A stretch of 64,000 nucleotides of DNA. Origin: Kribbella sp. VKM Ac-2569. GTDB taxonomy: Bacteria; Actinomycetota; Actinomycetes; Propionibacteriales; Kribbellaceae. The notes beneath the pieces were generated by a model. It worked only from the letters and a program-made list of their open reading frames with translations. It had not been told where the DNA came from and searched no databases. The stretch lies in assembly GCF_004216905.1 (NCBI RefSeq), contig NZ_SGXJ01000002.1:1-64000 (forward strand), written 5' to 3'. Both the position numbers and the translations under genes were made by a program. This document shows positions 15,107-24,209 of the stretch, one piece after another (within the stretch, counting starts at the first letter, position 1; the number at the start of each line of letters is the position of its first letter).

Positions 15107-18100
15107 TCACTTTCGGGTGCGGGCGAGGATTACGAGGGTTGCGCCGAGGGCGGCGAGGAGGGTGCCGAGGGTGAGGATGATGGGCGGGGGGCCACCGGTT
15201 GGGTGGAGTTCGGCGCGGTTGAGGGTGCGGGGGGTGTCGGTGGGCTCGGCGCCTACGGTGAACTTGACCGGCGCGGTGACCGTCTCGCCGGTTTCGTCGG
15301 TCCGCTCGTAGGTGACCTTCGCGGTCCCGGTGAAGGCGGCGACAGGCTTGAGTGTGACGGTGCCGTCCGTGCCGACCGACCAGGTTCCGGCGCCGTTCGT
15401 GACGCGCTTCGCGCAGGTGCCGGCCGGCGTACGCAGGCAGACCGAGCTCGGCTTGATCGTGCCGCTGTCGTTGAGCAACGGGTTCACCGCGACCGGGTTG
15501 CCCGGCGTACCGGTCGCCGTATCGGGTGCAGCCTTCGCGAGCAACGGTCCCGCGACCGTGACGTCGAGGAGCGCGGTGTCCGACGTACCGTTCGCGTCGG
15601 TGACGCGGTAGGCCAGCGCACGCGTCGTACCGACGAAATCCTTCGCCGGTGTAAACGTGACCGAGGTGCCGACCACGAACGTGCCTTCGTGCGGCACGGT
15701 CACGGACTTCTTCTCCTTGCCGTCCGCCGGATCCCGCAGTACGACGGAACTCGCCCGGAGCGGCGCCGACGGGTCACCGGCCTTGTCGTTGGCGAGCACG
15801 TTCACGTCGACCGCCGTACCGAACGCCGTCTCCGCGCTGTCGTCCGTGACAACCGGCCGCACCGGAACGACCGTGACGGTGATGGTCGCGCGGGCCGAGT
15901 TCTGATTGCTGTCCTTTACGTCGTACGCCGCCGGGCGCGCGGTGCCCGTGAACGTCGCGTCCGGGGTGAACGTGACCTTGCCGTCGTTAACGACGTACGT
16001 GCCCTGCCCGGCGATCGTGACTCGGTCGACCAGTGCGCCACCCGGCCCGACCAGCAGCACCGAAGCCGGGTCGAGCGTCGCGCCCGGGCCGGGCTTGTCG
16101 TTCGCGAGCGGGTCGATCGTCACCGCAACGTGCTGCTTGGTCCGCGCCTCATCCGGTACGGCGACCGGACGCGCCTGCACCGTGACCGTCAACGAACCGG
16201 AGCCGATCGTGCCGTTGCGGTCGGCAACCTGATACCCGACCGGCACCGCGACTCCGGCGAACCCGTCCACAGGCGCGAACCGGATCGCACCGGTCGGCTG
16301 CACGGTGAACGTCCCCTCCCCCGGCACAGCTAGCGCTGCTAGCGGATCGCCCTTCACCGGATCGATCAGCCGCACGCCGCCCGCGACGAGCGGCGCACTC
16401 GCATCCCCGGGCTTGTCGTTCATCAGTACGGCGACCGTGATCGCGGCCTCGTACGGCGTGGTCGCCACGTCGTCCTTGATCACCGGAACGACCGGCGCGA
16501 CCGTGACCGTGACCGACGCGCTCGCCTTGTTCCCGGTCGTGTCGCTGACCCGGTACGCGACCGAAACGACCCCGCGGTACGCCGGCTCCGGGTCGAACAT
16601 GATCTTCCCAGCCTTCACCCTGAACACGCCCTGCCCCGGGACCACCGCCTTCTGTCCCCACGTCCCGCCGTACACCTGGAGCGATGCCGGATCGAGCTGC
16701 GCGCCCGTCCCCGGCTCGTCGTTCGCCAGCGGATCGACGGTGACCGTCACGTTCTGCTTGGTGCCGACCGGATCCGCGACCGCCTTCGGGCCCTTGCCGA
16801 CCGTCAACAGCAGCAGGCCTTCCGCGGTCGTCCCGTTAGCGTCGGCGATGCGGTACGTCGTCGGCGTCGTAACACCCTGGAATCCCATAGCCGGCGTGAA
16901 CTTCACCGCGCCGTAAGCATCAACTGCGTACGTGCCTTCACCGACCCGCGTCATCGTCTTGCCGTACTGACCGGCCGCGTCCTTCACCACGACGCTCGCC
17001 GGTTTCAGCGGCGCCGACGCGTCACCGGGCTTGTCGTTCGCCGGCACGTTCACCGTGATCACATGCTCGTACGGCGTGATCGCCGAGTCGTTGACCGTGA
17101 CCGGGTTGACCGGTGTCACGGTCATGCTCAACGTCGAGGTCGCGACAATGCCGTCCGAGTCCGCGACCCGATACTGCACCGGACTCGCCTTGCCCCGGAA
17201 CGCCGGCAGCGGATCGAACTCGATCGAACCGCTCGGGAGCACCGCATACGTGCCCTGATAAGGAACCGTCACCTTCTTGGCGGACCCGTTCAGCCCGACG
17301 GAGCCCTTAGAAAGCTGCGCGTCGGTGCCCGGCCGGTCGTTGGACAGCACGTTCACCGTCACGGTCACGTTCTGCAGCGTCGAGGCGTTGTCGGCGATCG
17401 CGACCGGCGGCTCGCCGACAGCGACGGTCAACCGAGCGCTCGTCTTCGTCCCGTTGCTGTCGGCCACCTGGTACGTCAACGGCGTACCAGGCCCGCGGAA
17501 CGTCGCCCCTGGGTCTACGCGAACCGCTCCCCCGGCCGCGGTGTAGACGCCCTCGTTCGGGATCCGCACCGATGCCTTCAACACCCCATCAGCCGGATCG
17601 ACGAGCAGCAGACTGGCCGGCACGAGCGGCGCCGTCGGGTCGCCCGGCTTGTCGTTCGCGAGCACCTGCACCGTGACGCTCTTGTCGTACGGCGTCCGCG
17701 CGGCGTCGTCGGCCGCGACCGGAGTGATCGGCGTGATCGTGACCGTGATCGTCGATCGAGCCGTCTGACCGAACAGGTCGGCGATCCGGTACGTCACCTT
17801 GGTCGCCGTACCGGTGAAGCCCGGCAGCGGGTCGACGGCGACGGTGCCGTCCGGGTTGACCTGGTAGTCGGCCTGCCCCGGGATCTTCACGAGCTTCTTC
17901 AGCGAGCCGTCGGCCGGGTCCACGAGCGTGAGGCTGCGCGGATCGAGTGCTGTCCCGAGGCCGGCTTTGTCGTTGGCGAGCGGCATGACCCGAAGCGGGA
18001 GGTTCTGCTTGCCGGTCGCGATGTCGGGTGCGGTCGTCGGCGCGGGCGGTTTGGCGACCGTGACGGTCAGCGTTGCCGTGGCCGTCGTACCGTTCACATC

Positions 18101-20839
18101 CGAGACGCGGTACGTGACCGGCGTCGCGGCGCCGGTGAACTTGGGCAGCGGGTCGACCTCGACCTTCCCGTCCGCCTTCGTCGTGTACGTCGCCTGACCG
18201 GGGATCACGAGCGTCGCGGTCGGCAGCTTCGTGGTCGGGTCGATCATCCGCACGGTGCTCGGAACCAGCGGGACCGACGGGTCGCCGGCCGTGTCGTTCG
18301 CGAGCACTGGCACGCTCACGTTCGTGTCGTACGCCGTACCCGTGGTGTCGTCGGACGCGTCGGGCTGCACCTTGGTGACCCGCGCGGTCAACGTCGACTT
18401 CCCGATCGCATTGTTGCTATCGGCCACCTGGTAGCCGACCGCTGTCGCGGTGCCGCTGAACGTCGGCAGCGGCTCGAACAACACCCTGCCGTCGGCCTTC
18501 ACCGAGTACTTGCCCTGACCCGCGATGACGAGCGAAAGCACAGGTTGCGTGGGTGTCACCAGGCGCACACTGCCGGTCTTCAGTGCGGCACCCGTCGGCC
18601 CCGGCTTGTCGTTGGCGAGGACCGCGGCCACCACGGGACGGCCCTGCACCGTGGTGATCGTGTCCGGGTTCGCCACCGGTGGGCCGGGTACGGCGACGGA
18701 GACGGTCAGCTCGGCGCGCGCCGCCGTGCCGTTCTTGTCGAGCACCTGATAGGGCACCGGCGTACCGACTCCGGTGAAGCCGTGCAGGGGCTGGAAGGTC
18801 ACCTTGCCGGCGGCGACCAGGTACGTGCCTTGCCGGGCGATCGTCACCTTGTCGACGAGCTTCTTGCTGACCGGGTCGACGAGCCGCAACGTCGCGGGCA
18901 CGAGCGGCGCGTCCGGCGAACCCGGGCGGTCGTTGTCGAGCACAGGTACGACGAGGTCGGTGTCGAACGCGGTCGAGACCGAGTCACCGTTGGCAGTCGG
19001 CGTCACCGGCGTGACCGTGACGGCGAGCGTGGATTCGGTGGTCTGGTGGGTGGTGTCGGTGACGCGGTAGCCGATCGACGTACCGACGCCGGTGAACTGC
19101 GGTTGCGGGACGAAGTCCACGCCGCCGTCAGGCTTCACGACGTACTCGCCCTCGCCCGCGATCACGACCTTCTTCTTGAACGCGGCATCGGCCGGATCAC
19201 GCAGTACGACGGAACCGGGCACGAGCTGCACGCCCGCGGCCGCGTGGTCGTTGGCGAGCGGCTTGACGGGCACGCTGACGTTCTGCGGCGTGGTCGCCGT
19301 GTCGGGCGTTGCCACCGGGCGATCCGGGAGCGAAACGGTCACGGTCAGCTTGGCAAGCGCCGCCGTACCGTTGCTGTCGGCAACGCGGTAGCCGACCTGC
19401 TTGGCCGTCCCGACGAAGCCAGGCACCGGTTCGACGCGGACGGTGCCGTCGGGCTTGGCGACGTACTTCGCCTGGCCGACGACGTTCACCATCTGCACGC
19501 ACTTGGCGCCGTCGACGAGGCACAGGGTCGCAGGCGCGAGCGGCGTACTCGGGTCGCCCGGCTTGTCGTTGCCGAGCACCGGTACGACGACTGCCGTGTT
19601 GAACCCGGTCGTCGCGGCGTCGTCGGTGAGGACCGGCGGTGGCGGCGGCGTGATCGCGAACGGGTAGTCCTCGACCTCGCCGGCATCGGACGCGCCGGTC
19701 GGCTTCTCGACCTGCGCACTGGTGTACCCGACCCGCACCCGTGCGTACGACGCCCCCGCCTTCGGAGCGAGCTCGGCCCACCGCAGCATGACTGTCGTCT
19801 GCTTGGCGGCGAACGGGGCGCAAGCCCGCTCGCCCGAGTCGAAGGTTCCGTTGCCGTTGACGTCGATCCACGCACACGCCCGCACGGCCTTCGACGTACC
19901 GGCCAGCTGCAGATCGGCCGTGTACGTCGTCTGGTTGGTGCGAAGCGGTTTGAAGACGACACCGTCATCGGCCTGATCCGGTGTGGCCGGCCCGGTCGTC
20001 CCATTCGCAACGCTCGCGTTGTCCTCGGTGACATCCTTGCCGAGCTGTACGTCGCTCAGCACCGACCATGCCGCGCCGTACGACGCCGGTGCGTCGCCGA
20101 AGTCCTCGGGCGCAGACGCGACGATCGAGAACGCGTCGCCGGACGATCCGTTGTTCAACGCGGGCAGCTTCGGATGCTTCGTGAACAACGCCGACACGTC
20201 GAAGCTGACCTTGGTGACAACACCGTTCACGCGAACCGATCCGCAGGCAGCGGGCGCGGAGGTGTCGAGACCCGACGGGGACTTGGTGTTCACGCAGTTC
20301 GGGCCGGTGTCGTGGTTCGCGGCGGTGATCGTGTCGCTGGTGACCGCGAGGTTGTTGCCCTGACCGAGCTTCGTGAGGCTGAGGCCGGCGGTGGTGAGCT
20401 TCAGGACCGAGTGCAGTTCGGACTGCGCGGTCGGCTTGCCGTTCACGGTCCGGGTGACGGATCCGCCGAGGCCGCCGAGGTGCAGGACGGGGTTGCGGAC
20501 GGGCTGCGAGAACGCGATCGTCACCGTGCCGCGGTCGCCGCAACCGCCGGTGGACGCACAGTCGCCGGTGTTCACCACCACGTCCTGCGCCGGAGCGTCC
20601 TTGCCGATCGCGGGCTGGTAGGTGGTCGGCCCGGCAGTGCGGAAGCCGGCCGTCGTCGGGTCGCCGAGCTCGGTGAGCCCGCTCGCGGTGATCGTCTGCT
20701 GCAGGCCGGAGCCGGGCATCACGGTGGTGGCGCTGTCCGTGAAAGGTGCCGTTGGCACCTGATACGCGGTCGCGGTGACGGTCCCCAGGCTCAAGAGGCC
20801 GGTGGCAAGAAGAATGGCCCCCGGTCGGGTTGCCCGCAT
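15107..20839 (-). CDS. CshA-type repeat surface protein
   Basis: This 1910-residue protein is predicted to be exported and surface-anchored. Residues 1-27 form a signal peptide. Residues about 28-395 hold a non-repetitive region with EDFGDAPASYG, AWIDVNGNGTFDSGER and GEVEDYPF, the hallmarks of CshA/GEVED modules. About 396-1865 is 14 CshA-type fibril repeats of some 105 residues. The tail has LHPTG, one membrane segment and RTRK, like a degenerate sortase signal. CshA proteins form adhesive fibrils in streptococci; adhesion here is inference. Start chosen at the signal peptide, after GGGCGGGA. A LAALA segment near residue 1500 uses CTA codons. Confidence 0.85.
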   Translation of the reverse strand: MRATRPGAILLATGLLSLGTVTATAYQVPTAPFTDSATTVMPGSGLQQTITASGLTELGDPTTAGFRTAGPTTYQPAIGKDAPAQDVVVNTGDCASTGGCGDRGTVTIAFSQPVRNPVLHLGGLGGSVTRTVNGKPTAQSELHSVLKLTTAGLSLTKLGQGNNLAVTSDTITAANHDTGPNCVNTKSPSGLDTSAPAACGSVRVNGVVTKVSFDVSALFTKHPKLPALNNGSSGDAFSIVASAPEDFGDAPASYGAAWSVLSDVQLGKDVTEDNASVANGTTGPATPDQADDGVVFKPLRTNQTTYTADLQLAGTSKAVRACAWIDVNGNGTFDSGERACAPFAAKQTTVMLRWAELAPKAGASYARVRVGYTSAQVEKPTGASDAGEVEDYPFAITPPPPPVLTDDAATTGFNTAVVVPVLGNDKPGDPSTPLAPATLCLVDGAKCVQMVNVVGQAKYVAKPDGTVRVEPVPGFVGTAKQVGYRVADSNGTAALAKLTVTVSLPDRPVATPDTATTPQNVSVPVKPLANDHAAAGVQLVPGSVVLRDPADAAFKKKVVIAGEGEYVVKPDGGVDFVPQPQFTGVGTSIGYRVTDTTHQTTESTLAVTVTPVTPTANGDSVSTAFDTDLVVPVLDNDRPGSPDAPLVPATLRLVDPVSKKLVDKVTIARQGTYLVAAGKVTFQPLHGFTGVGTPVPYQVLDKNGTAARAELTVSVAVPGPPVANPDTITTVQGRPVVAAVLANDKPGPTGAALKTGSVRLVTPTQPVLSLVIAGQGKYSVKADGRVLFEPLPTFSGTATAVGYQVADSNNAIGKSTLTARVTKVQPDASDDTTGTAYDTNVSVPVLANDTAGDPSVPLVPSTVRMIDPTTKLPTATLVIPGQATYTTKADGKVEVDPLPKFTGAATPVTYRVSDVNGTTATATLTVTVAKPPAPTTAPDIATGKQNLPLRVMPLANDKAGLGTALDPRSLTLVDPADGSLKKLVKIPGQADYQVNPDGTVAVDPLPGFTGTATKVTYRIADLFGQTARSTITVTITPITPVAADDAARTPYDKSVTVQVLANDKPGDPTAPLVPASLLLVDPADGVLKASVRIPNEGVYTAAGGAVRVDPGATFRGPGTPLTYQVADSNGTKTSARLTVAVGEPPVAIADNASTLQNVTVTVNVLSNDRPGTDAQLSKGSVGLNGSAKKVTVPYQGTYAVLPSGSIEFDPLPAFRGKASPVQYRVADSDGIVATSTLSMTVTPVNPVTVNDSAITPYEHVITVNVPANDKPGDASAPLKPASVVVKDAAGQYGKTMTRVGEGTYAVDAYGAVKFTPAMGFQGVTTPTTYRIADANGTTAEGLLLLTVGKGPKAVADPVGTKQNVTVTVDPLANDEPGTGAQLDPASLQVYGGTWGQKAVVPGQGVFRVKAGKIMFDPEPAYRGVVSVAYRVSDTTGNKASASVTVTVAPVVPVIKDDVATTPYEAAITVAVLMNDKPGDASAPLVAGGVRLIDPVKGDPLAALAVPGEGTFTVQPTGAIRFAPVDGFAGVAVPVGYQVADRNGTIGSGSLTVTVQARPVAVPDEARTKQHVAVTIDPLANDKPGPGATLDPASVLLVGPGGALVDRVTIAGQGTYVVNDGKVTFTPDATFTGTARPAAYDVKDSNQNSARATITVTVVPVRPVVTDDSAETAFGTAVDVNVLANDKAGDPSAPLRASSVVLRDPADGKEKKSVTVPHEGTFVVGTSVTFTPAKDFVGTTRALAYRVTDANGTSDTALLDVTVAGPLLAKAAPDTATGTPGNPVAVNPLLNDSGTIKPSSVCLRTPAGTCAKRVTNGAGTWSVGTDGTVTLKPVAAFTGTAKVTYERTDETGETVTAPVKFTVGAEPTDTPRTLNRAELHPTGGPPPIILTLGTLLAALGATLVILARTRK
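15247..19640 (-). repeat. Fourteen tandem CshA-type repeats in two alternating subtypes
   Basis: Each unit is about 105 codons with the pattern NDKPG ... VPGxGTY ... FTGTAxPVxYRVxDxNG ... LTVTV. Odd-numbered units have the longer PGDPSAPLVPAS loop and TxYD/TAFD entry. Even-numbered units have KQNVTV entry and a shorter GAxLDPAS loop. The alternation holds through all 14 units, so the array is best seen as seven copies of a two-domain block. Divergence between blocks indicates an old expansion. Confidence 0.8.
16329..16343 (+). repeat. CTAGC-GCT-GCTAG motif, copy 1
   Basis: The 15-mer GCTAGCGCTGCTAGC lies inside the surface-protein gene, encoding Leu-Ala-Ala-Leu-Ala on the minus strand with two rare CTA codons. 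CTAG is otherwise almost absent from coding sequence in this window. Related copies are at 53372, 58720 and 60482, with partial forms at 22439 and 45802. Confidence 0.6.
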
Positions 20840-20942
20840 GTGTCCCGCCCTCCCGAGCAATTCAGGTGCATTGCTGCGGCCGCGTGGCGGGCGGGCCTGC
20901 GTAGACGTTAACGGCCTGCGCGGACCCAATGTTACGGGACAA

Positions 20943-23171
20943 TCACTCTCCGAGGTCGTAGATCAGGACCTTGCCCACGCTGTGTCGTCGTACGGCGAGC
21001 TGGTCGAGCGCCGGCGACACGGGTCCGTTGCGTGCGTCGGCGTACAGCCAGCGAACGCCGTACTCGTCGCGCAGCCTTCGCAGCACCTCGGCGGTCGGTG
21101 CGGTGAGGGCCTGGTTGGTGAGAGCGACGCGGTCCGGCCACGGTGACGGCTGCTCGGTGTAGCGGCGGCCGCCGTCACCTTGCTTGGCCATCGCCTGGTT
21201 CGTGTACGCCCAGCCCTCGATCAGCGTGCGGCGTCCGGCGATCCCGCTGACCAGATACCCGCGGGCGTCGCATCCTGGCGCGGGCGGGCCCGCCGGACGG
21301 CACCAGGTGTTCGCCGCCACCACATCGGTCGGCGCTGAGTTCTGCCCGAGCCAGAGCGCGGCCTCGGCCTCGTCCGGGTACACCCACCACCGCGCGGCCC
21401 GGTACGTCGGCGCCTTCTCGGTGTCACCACGTAGTTCGCTCTGCAAGAAGGAGCTGATCGGCGCAGTCGAGAGCAGCACCAGTACGACGAACATGCCGCC
21501 ACCGGCTTGTCGCAACGTCAGGCGCCATACGAGCAGGAGGAAGAGCGTGATGCCGAGGACAACGAGCAACATCCGGGTGCTCAGCCACAGCTGGCGACCG
21601 GTCGAGGCCGCCGGCACACCACGAGCCCAGACGATCAGACCGGCGTAACCGATCGACAGGACGAAGGCAGCGATCGCGATGGGGACTGGGCGACCAGAAG
21701 CGCGTGCACTGGTTGCTGCGAACCAGCCGGCTCCGGCCAGGCTGAACGGTGCGGCGGTGTAGACGAAGTACGACTCGCTCACCGACGGGTGGTCGATCAG
21801 CAGGTAGCCCGCCCATCCCGCGATCATCGCGCCGAGCAGGAACCACGCGACCGGGTCCTTCTGGCCGACGACGCCGAATCCGGCCCAGGACATCGCCTGC
21901 AGAGTCAGCAGCAGTCCGAGCAGCAGACTGAGCGTTCCGATCACCTCGCCGTGCGCCAGCGCCGGCAGGATCAGCCCGCCGTCCCCCGGCTGCGTCTTGT
22001 CACCAGTGGCTGCGGTGTAGACGGGCAGCGACTTCAGTACGGCGAGGAACTGCAGCCGCGACCCACTGGTGCTTCCGGCCACGGTCAGGAAGGTGATCGA
22101 CCCGACAACCAGCAGCACCCCTGTCGTACCGATCAAACGCCACGGCAACCGCCGTGTCGTCACGAGTAGGTACAACGCCGCAAGCCCCACCCCTCCCACC
22201 AGCAACGGCAAGACGGTCGGCTTAGCCCCACCCCCGACCCCCGCGACGGCCACCGCCACAACCGCGCCCCACAACTCCTTACGTCTGAAGAAGTGTGTTC
22301 TTCGGAAGAGGAGGTCGATCAGGAGGGTGGCCGCTGTGACGGCGGCGACCATGCCGAAGGTTTGAGACGGGCTGAGGAGGCTGACGGGCGGTGCGAGGTT
22401 GACGCTCGTGTCTACGAGCAGGAACAGCTGTGGCGCAGCTAGCGCTAGTGCTGCGAGTACGCCGGTCCACCAGGTGCGGCTGACGACGCGGGCGAGTGTG
22501 GCGCAGACGAGCAGCGAAACGACCAGCCACGGCAGGACCCAGAGCCGGAACAGCACGACCATCGGCGTGAGTCGCGTGACATCGACAGCCGCGGCCATGT
22601 CGGCGTTCGCGAACCAGTGGTACTCGAGCCGCTCGTTGACGACCTGCGGGATCTCGGGCGGCACGGTGCGGGTCAGCTCCTGCACCATCGACAGGTGGTA
22701 CAGGAGGTCGGGGTAGTACGCCTCGCCGTACGGCGGCATCGGGTGGTACGCCATCACGCCGAAAGTGGCTGCGCCGACCATCACCGCCGCGGACACCGCC
22801 AACCCGACCGTCCACGCGACCGGTAGCGGTCTGGGCTCGGCGATCCGGAAGTACTGCCTTCCTAGAAGAGCGAAGCCGACCAGGACGAGGACCGGCCACA
22901 CGATCAGCCAGCGCTGCCAGCCGAGCGCGGTGAAGATCGCCCAGCCGATCAACTGCCACGTCGCGCCGACGACCGACCCGAGTCCGAGATCCTCGGCCCA
23001 GTTACCGGTACTGCGCCACGCGGCCCGCAGCAACAACGTGCCGGGCAGCGCGATCGCTCCGGCGAAGTAGACGGCGTACTTGACGAGCGGACCGAGTCCG
23101 ACGTCGCCGAGCGATATGAACCCACCGACCGCCACCAGGATCGGCAGCAGCCACGGGGCAGCTCGCTTCAT
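20943..23171 (-). CDS. Polytopic membrane protein, possible GT-C-type glycosyltransferase
   Basis: This 742-residue protein has about 14 hydrophobic spans between residues 5 and 560, then a soluble, probably extracytoplasmic domain of about 170 residues. The first large loop, after about residue 135, has acidic and histidine residues (YHPMPPYGEAYYPDLLYH, LEYHWFANAD). That layout resembles GT-C enzymes, which use polyprenyl-phosphate sugars, but no diagnostic family motif was recognised. Its ATG overlaps the stop of the upstream glycosyltransferase gene (ATGA), so the two are coupled. A role in glycosylating an exported polymer or protein is inference. Confidence 0.6.
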   Translation of the reverse strand: MKRAAPWLLPILVAVGGFISLGDVGLGPLVKYAVYFAGAIALPGTLLLRAAWRSTGNWAEDLGLGSVVGATWQLIGWAIFTALGWQRWLIVWPVLVLVGFALLGRQYFRIAEPRPLPVAWTVGLAVSAAVMVGAATFGVMAYHPMPPYGEAYYPDLLYHLSMVQELTRTVPPEIPQVVNERLEYHWFANADMAAAVDVTRLTPMVVLFRLWVLPWLVVSLLVCATLARVVSRTWWTGVLAALALAAPQLFLLVDTSVNLAPPVSLLSPSQTFGMVAAVTAATLLIDLLFRRTHFFRRKELWGAVVAVAVAGVGGGAKPTVLPLLVGGVGLAALYLLVTTRRLPWRLIGTTGVLLVVGSITFLTVAGSTSGSRLQFLAVLKSLPVYTAATGDKTQPGDGGLILPALAHGEVIGTLSLLLGLLLTLQAMSWAGFGVVGQKDPVAWFLLGAMIAGWAGYLLIDHPSVSESYFVYTAAPFSLAGAGWFAATSARASGRPVPIAIAAFVLSIGYAGLIVWARGVPAASTGRQLWLSTRMLLVVLGITLFLLLVWRLTLRQAGGGMFVVLVLLSTAPISSFLQSELRGDTEKAPTYRAARWWVYPDEAEAALWLGQNSAPTDVVAANTWCRPAGPPAPGCDARGYLVSGIAGRRTLIEGWAYTNQAMAKQGDGGRRYTEQPSPWPDRVALTNQALTAPTAEVLRRLRDEYGVRWLYADARNGPVSPALDQLAVRRHSVGKVLIYDLGE
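22439..22448 (+). repeat. CTAGCGCTAG, variant of the CTAGC motif
   Basis: A 10-base palindrome within the membrane-protein gene, coding for part of LAALALAAP with rare codons. It is a divergent relative of the motif at 16329 and is listed for completeness. Confidence 0.35.
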
Positions 23172-24166
23172 CTGCCAGAGGATGTCTTGGTCGGAGTGCT
23201 CTCGTGAACGGGCTCCTGATGCCCGTGGTCCGTGAGGCTGTCGTATCCGACGAGGAACTGCGGTCTGCGCTGGCTCGACTGGAACAAGCGGGCGACGTAC
23301 TCACCCAGCAGGCCGAGGCACAACAGTTGAATCGCGCCGATCACGCTGACCGCGAGGACCGTCGACGTCCAGCCAGGGATGCTTCGCCCGGTCAGCTTGA
23401 TCACGAGCGCGCCGACCACGAACAGCCCGGACATCCCGCCACCGAGCAACCCCAGCCATGTCGCGAGCCGCAGCGGGGCGGCCGAGAACGCGGTCACGCT
23501 GTCGAACGCGAGCCGGACCATCTTGGAGACGCTGTACTTCGTCGTACCGGCGGCCCGCTCCGCCCGGACGTACTTGACCTCGGCGCTCGGGAAGCCGAGC
23601 CACGGGATCACCAGACGAAAGACCCGGCCGTCGTCGGGGAGCGCGTTCACCGCGTCCACCACCCGACGGGTCACCAGCCGGAAGTCGGCCGCGTCGAACG
23701 GGATGTCCTTACCGACCAGGCGGCACATCAACCGGTAGTACAGCCGCGCCGACGTACGTTTCGCCCAGGAATCGCTCGAGCGGTCGGAGCGTACGCCGTA
23801 CACGACATCGACGTCCTGCTCGCGGACGGCCTGCAGGAACTCGGCGATGACCTCCGGGGGATCCTGGAGGTCGGCGTCGATCGTGACGACGTACTTCCCG
23901 CGGGCGCGGCGGAAGCCGGCCGACTGGGCGGCCTGGTGACCGCTGTTGCGGAGCAGGCGGACGACGCGGAGCTGCGGCCAGTCCTTGGCGGCGTCGAGGA
24001 GCAGCGCAGCGGTCCGGTCCCGGCTGCCGTCGTCGACGACCAGCAGTTCGTAGGTGATCCCCAGGCCGTCGAGCAGCGGGTGCATCCGCTCGAAGAAGAT
24101 CGGCAGCACCTCTTCCTCGTCGTACATCGGTACGACGACGGAGAGCTCGGGGTGGGTGTCCCGCAT
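23168..24166 (-). CDS. Polyprenyl-phosphate glycosyltransferase, family 2 (DPM1/GtrB-like)
   Basis: This 332-residue protein has a GT2 catalytic domain: LSVVVPMYDEEEVLP (8-22), VVDDGSRDRT (43-52) and the metal-binding DAD at 97-99 within TIDADLQDPPE. Two C-terminal membrane spans (about 235-260 and 270-295) give the GtrB/DPM1 layout. Such enzymes move a sugar from a nucleotide donor to polyprenyl phosphate on the inner membrane face. The ATG at 24166 starts the domain and follows GAAAGG; an open frame extends further but is unrelated. It is coupled to the polytopic membrane protein, the likely user of its product. Confidence 0.88.
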   Translation of the reverse strand: MRDTHPELSVVVPMYDEEEVLPIFFERMHPLLDGLGITYELLVVDDGSRDRTAALLLDAAKDWPQLRVVRLLRNSGHQAAQSAGFRRARGKYVVTIDADLQDPPEVIAEFLQAVREQDVDVVYGVRSDRSSDSWAKRTSARLYYRLMCRLVGKDIPFDAADFRLVTRRVVDAVNALPDDGRVFRLVIPWLGFPSAEVKYVRAERAAGTTKYSVSKMVRLAFDSVTAFSAAPLRLATWLGLLGGGMSGLFVVGALVIKLTGRSIPGWTSTVLAVSVIGAIQLLCLGLLGEYVARLFQSSQRRPQFLVGYDSLTDHGHQEPVHESTPTKTSSGR

Positions 24167-24209
24167 CGGCTGCCTTTCGGATCCTGGTGGCCTGACCTTA
24201 CTAGCGTGA

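Noticed and set aside
15247..19640. Tandem DNA repeat or CRISPR-like array.
   Set aside because: The repetition is at protein level, about 315 bases per unit and diverged, with no short identical repeats and spacers.
17063..20911. A very long plus-strand open frame (1282 codons) opposite the surface-protein gene.
   Set aside because: It is a GC-driven shadow of the repeat gene; its product is arginine-rich with no domain pattern.
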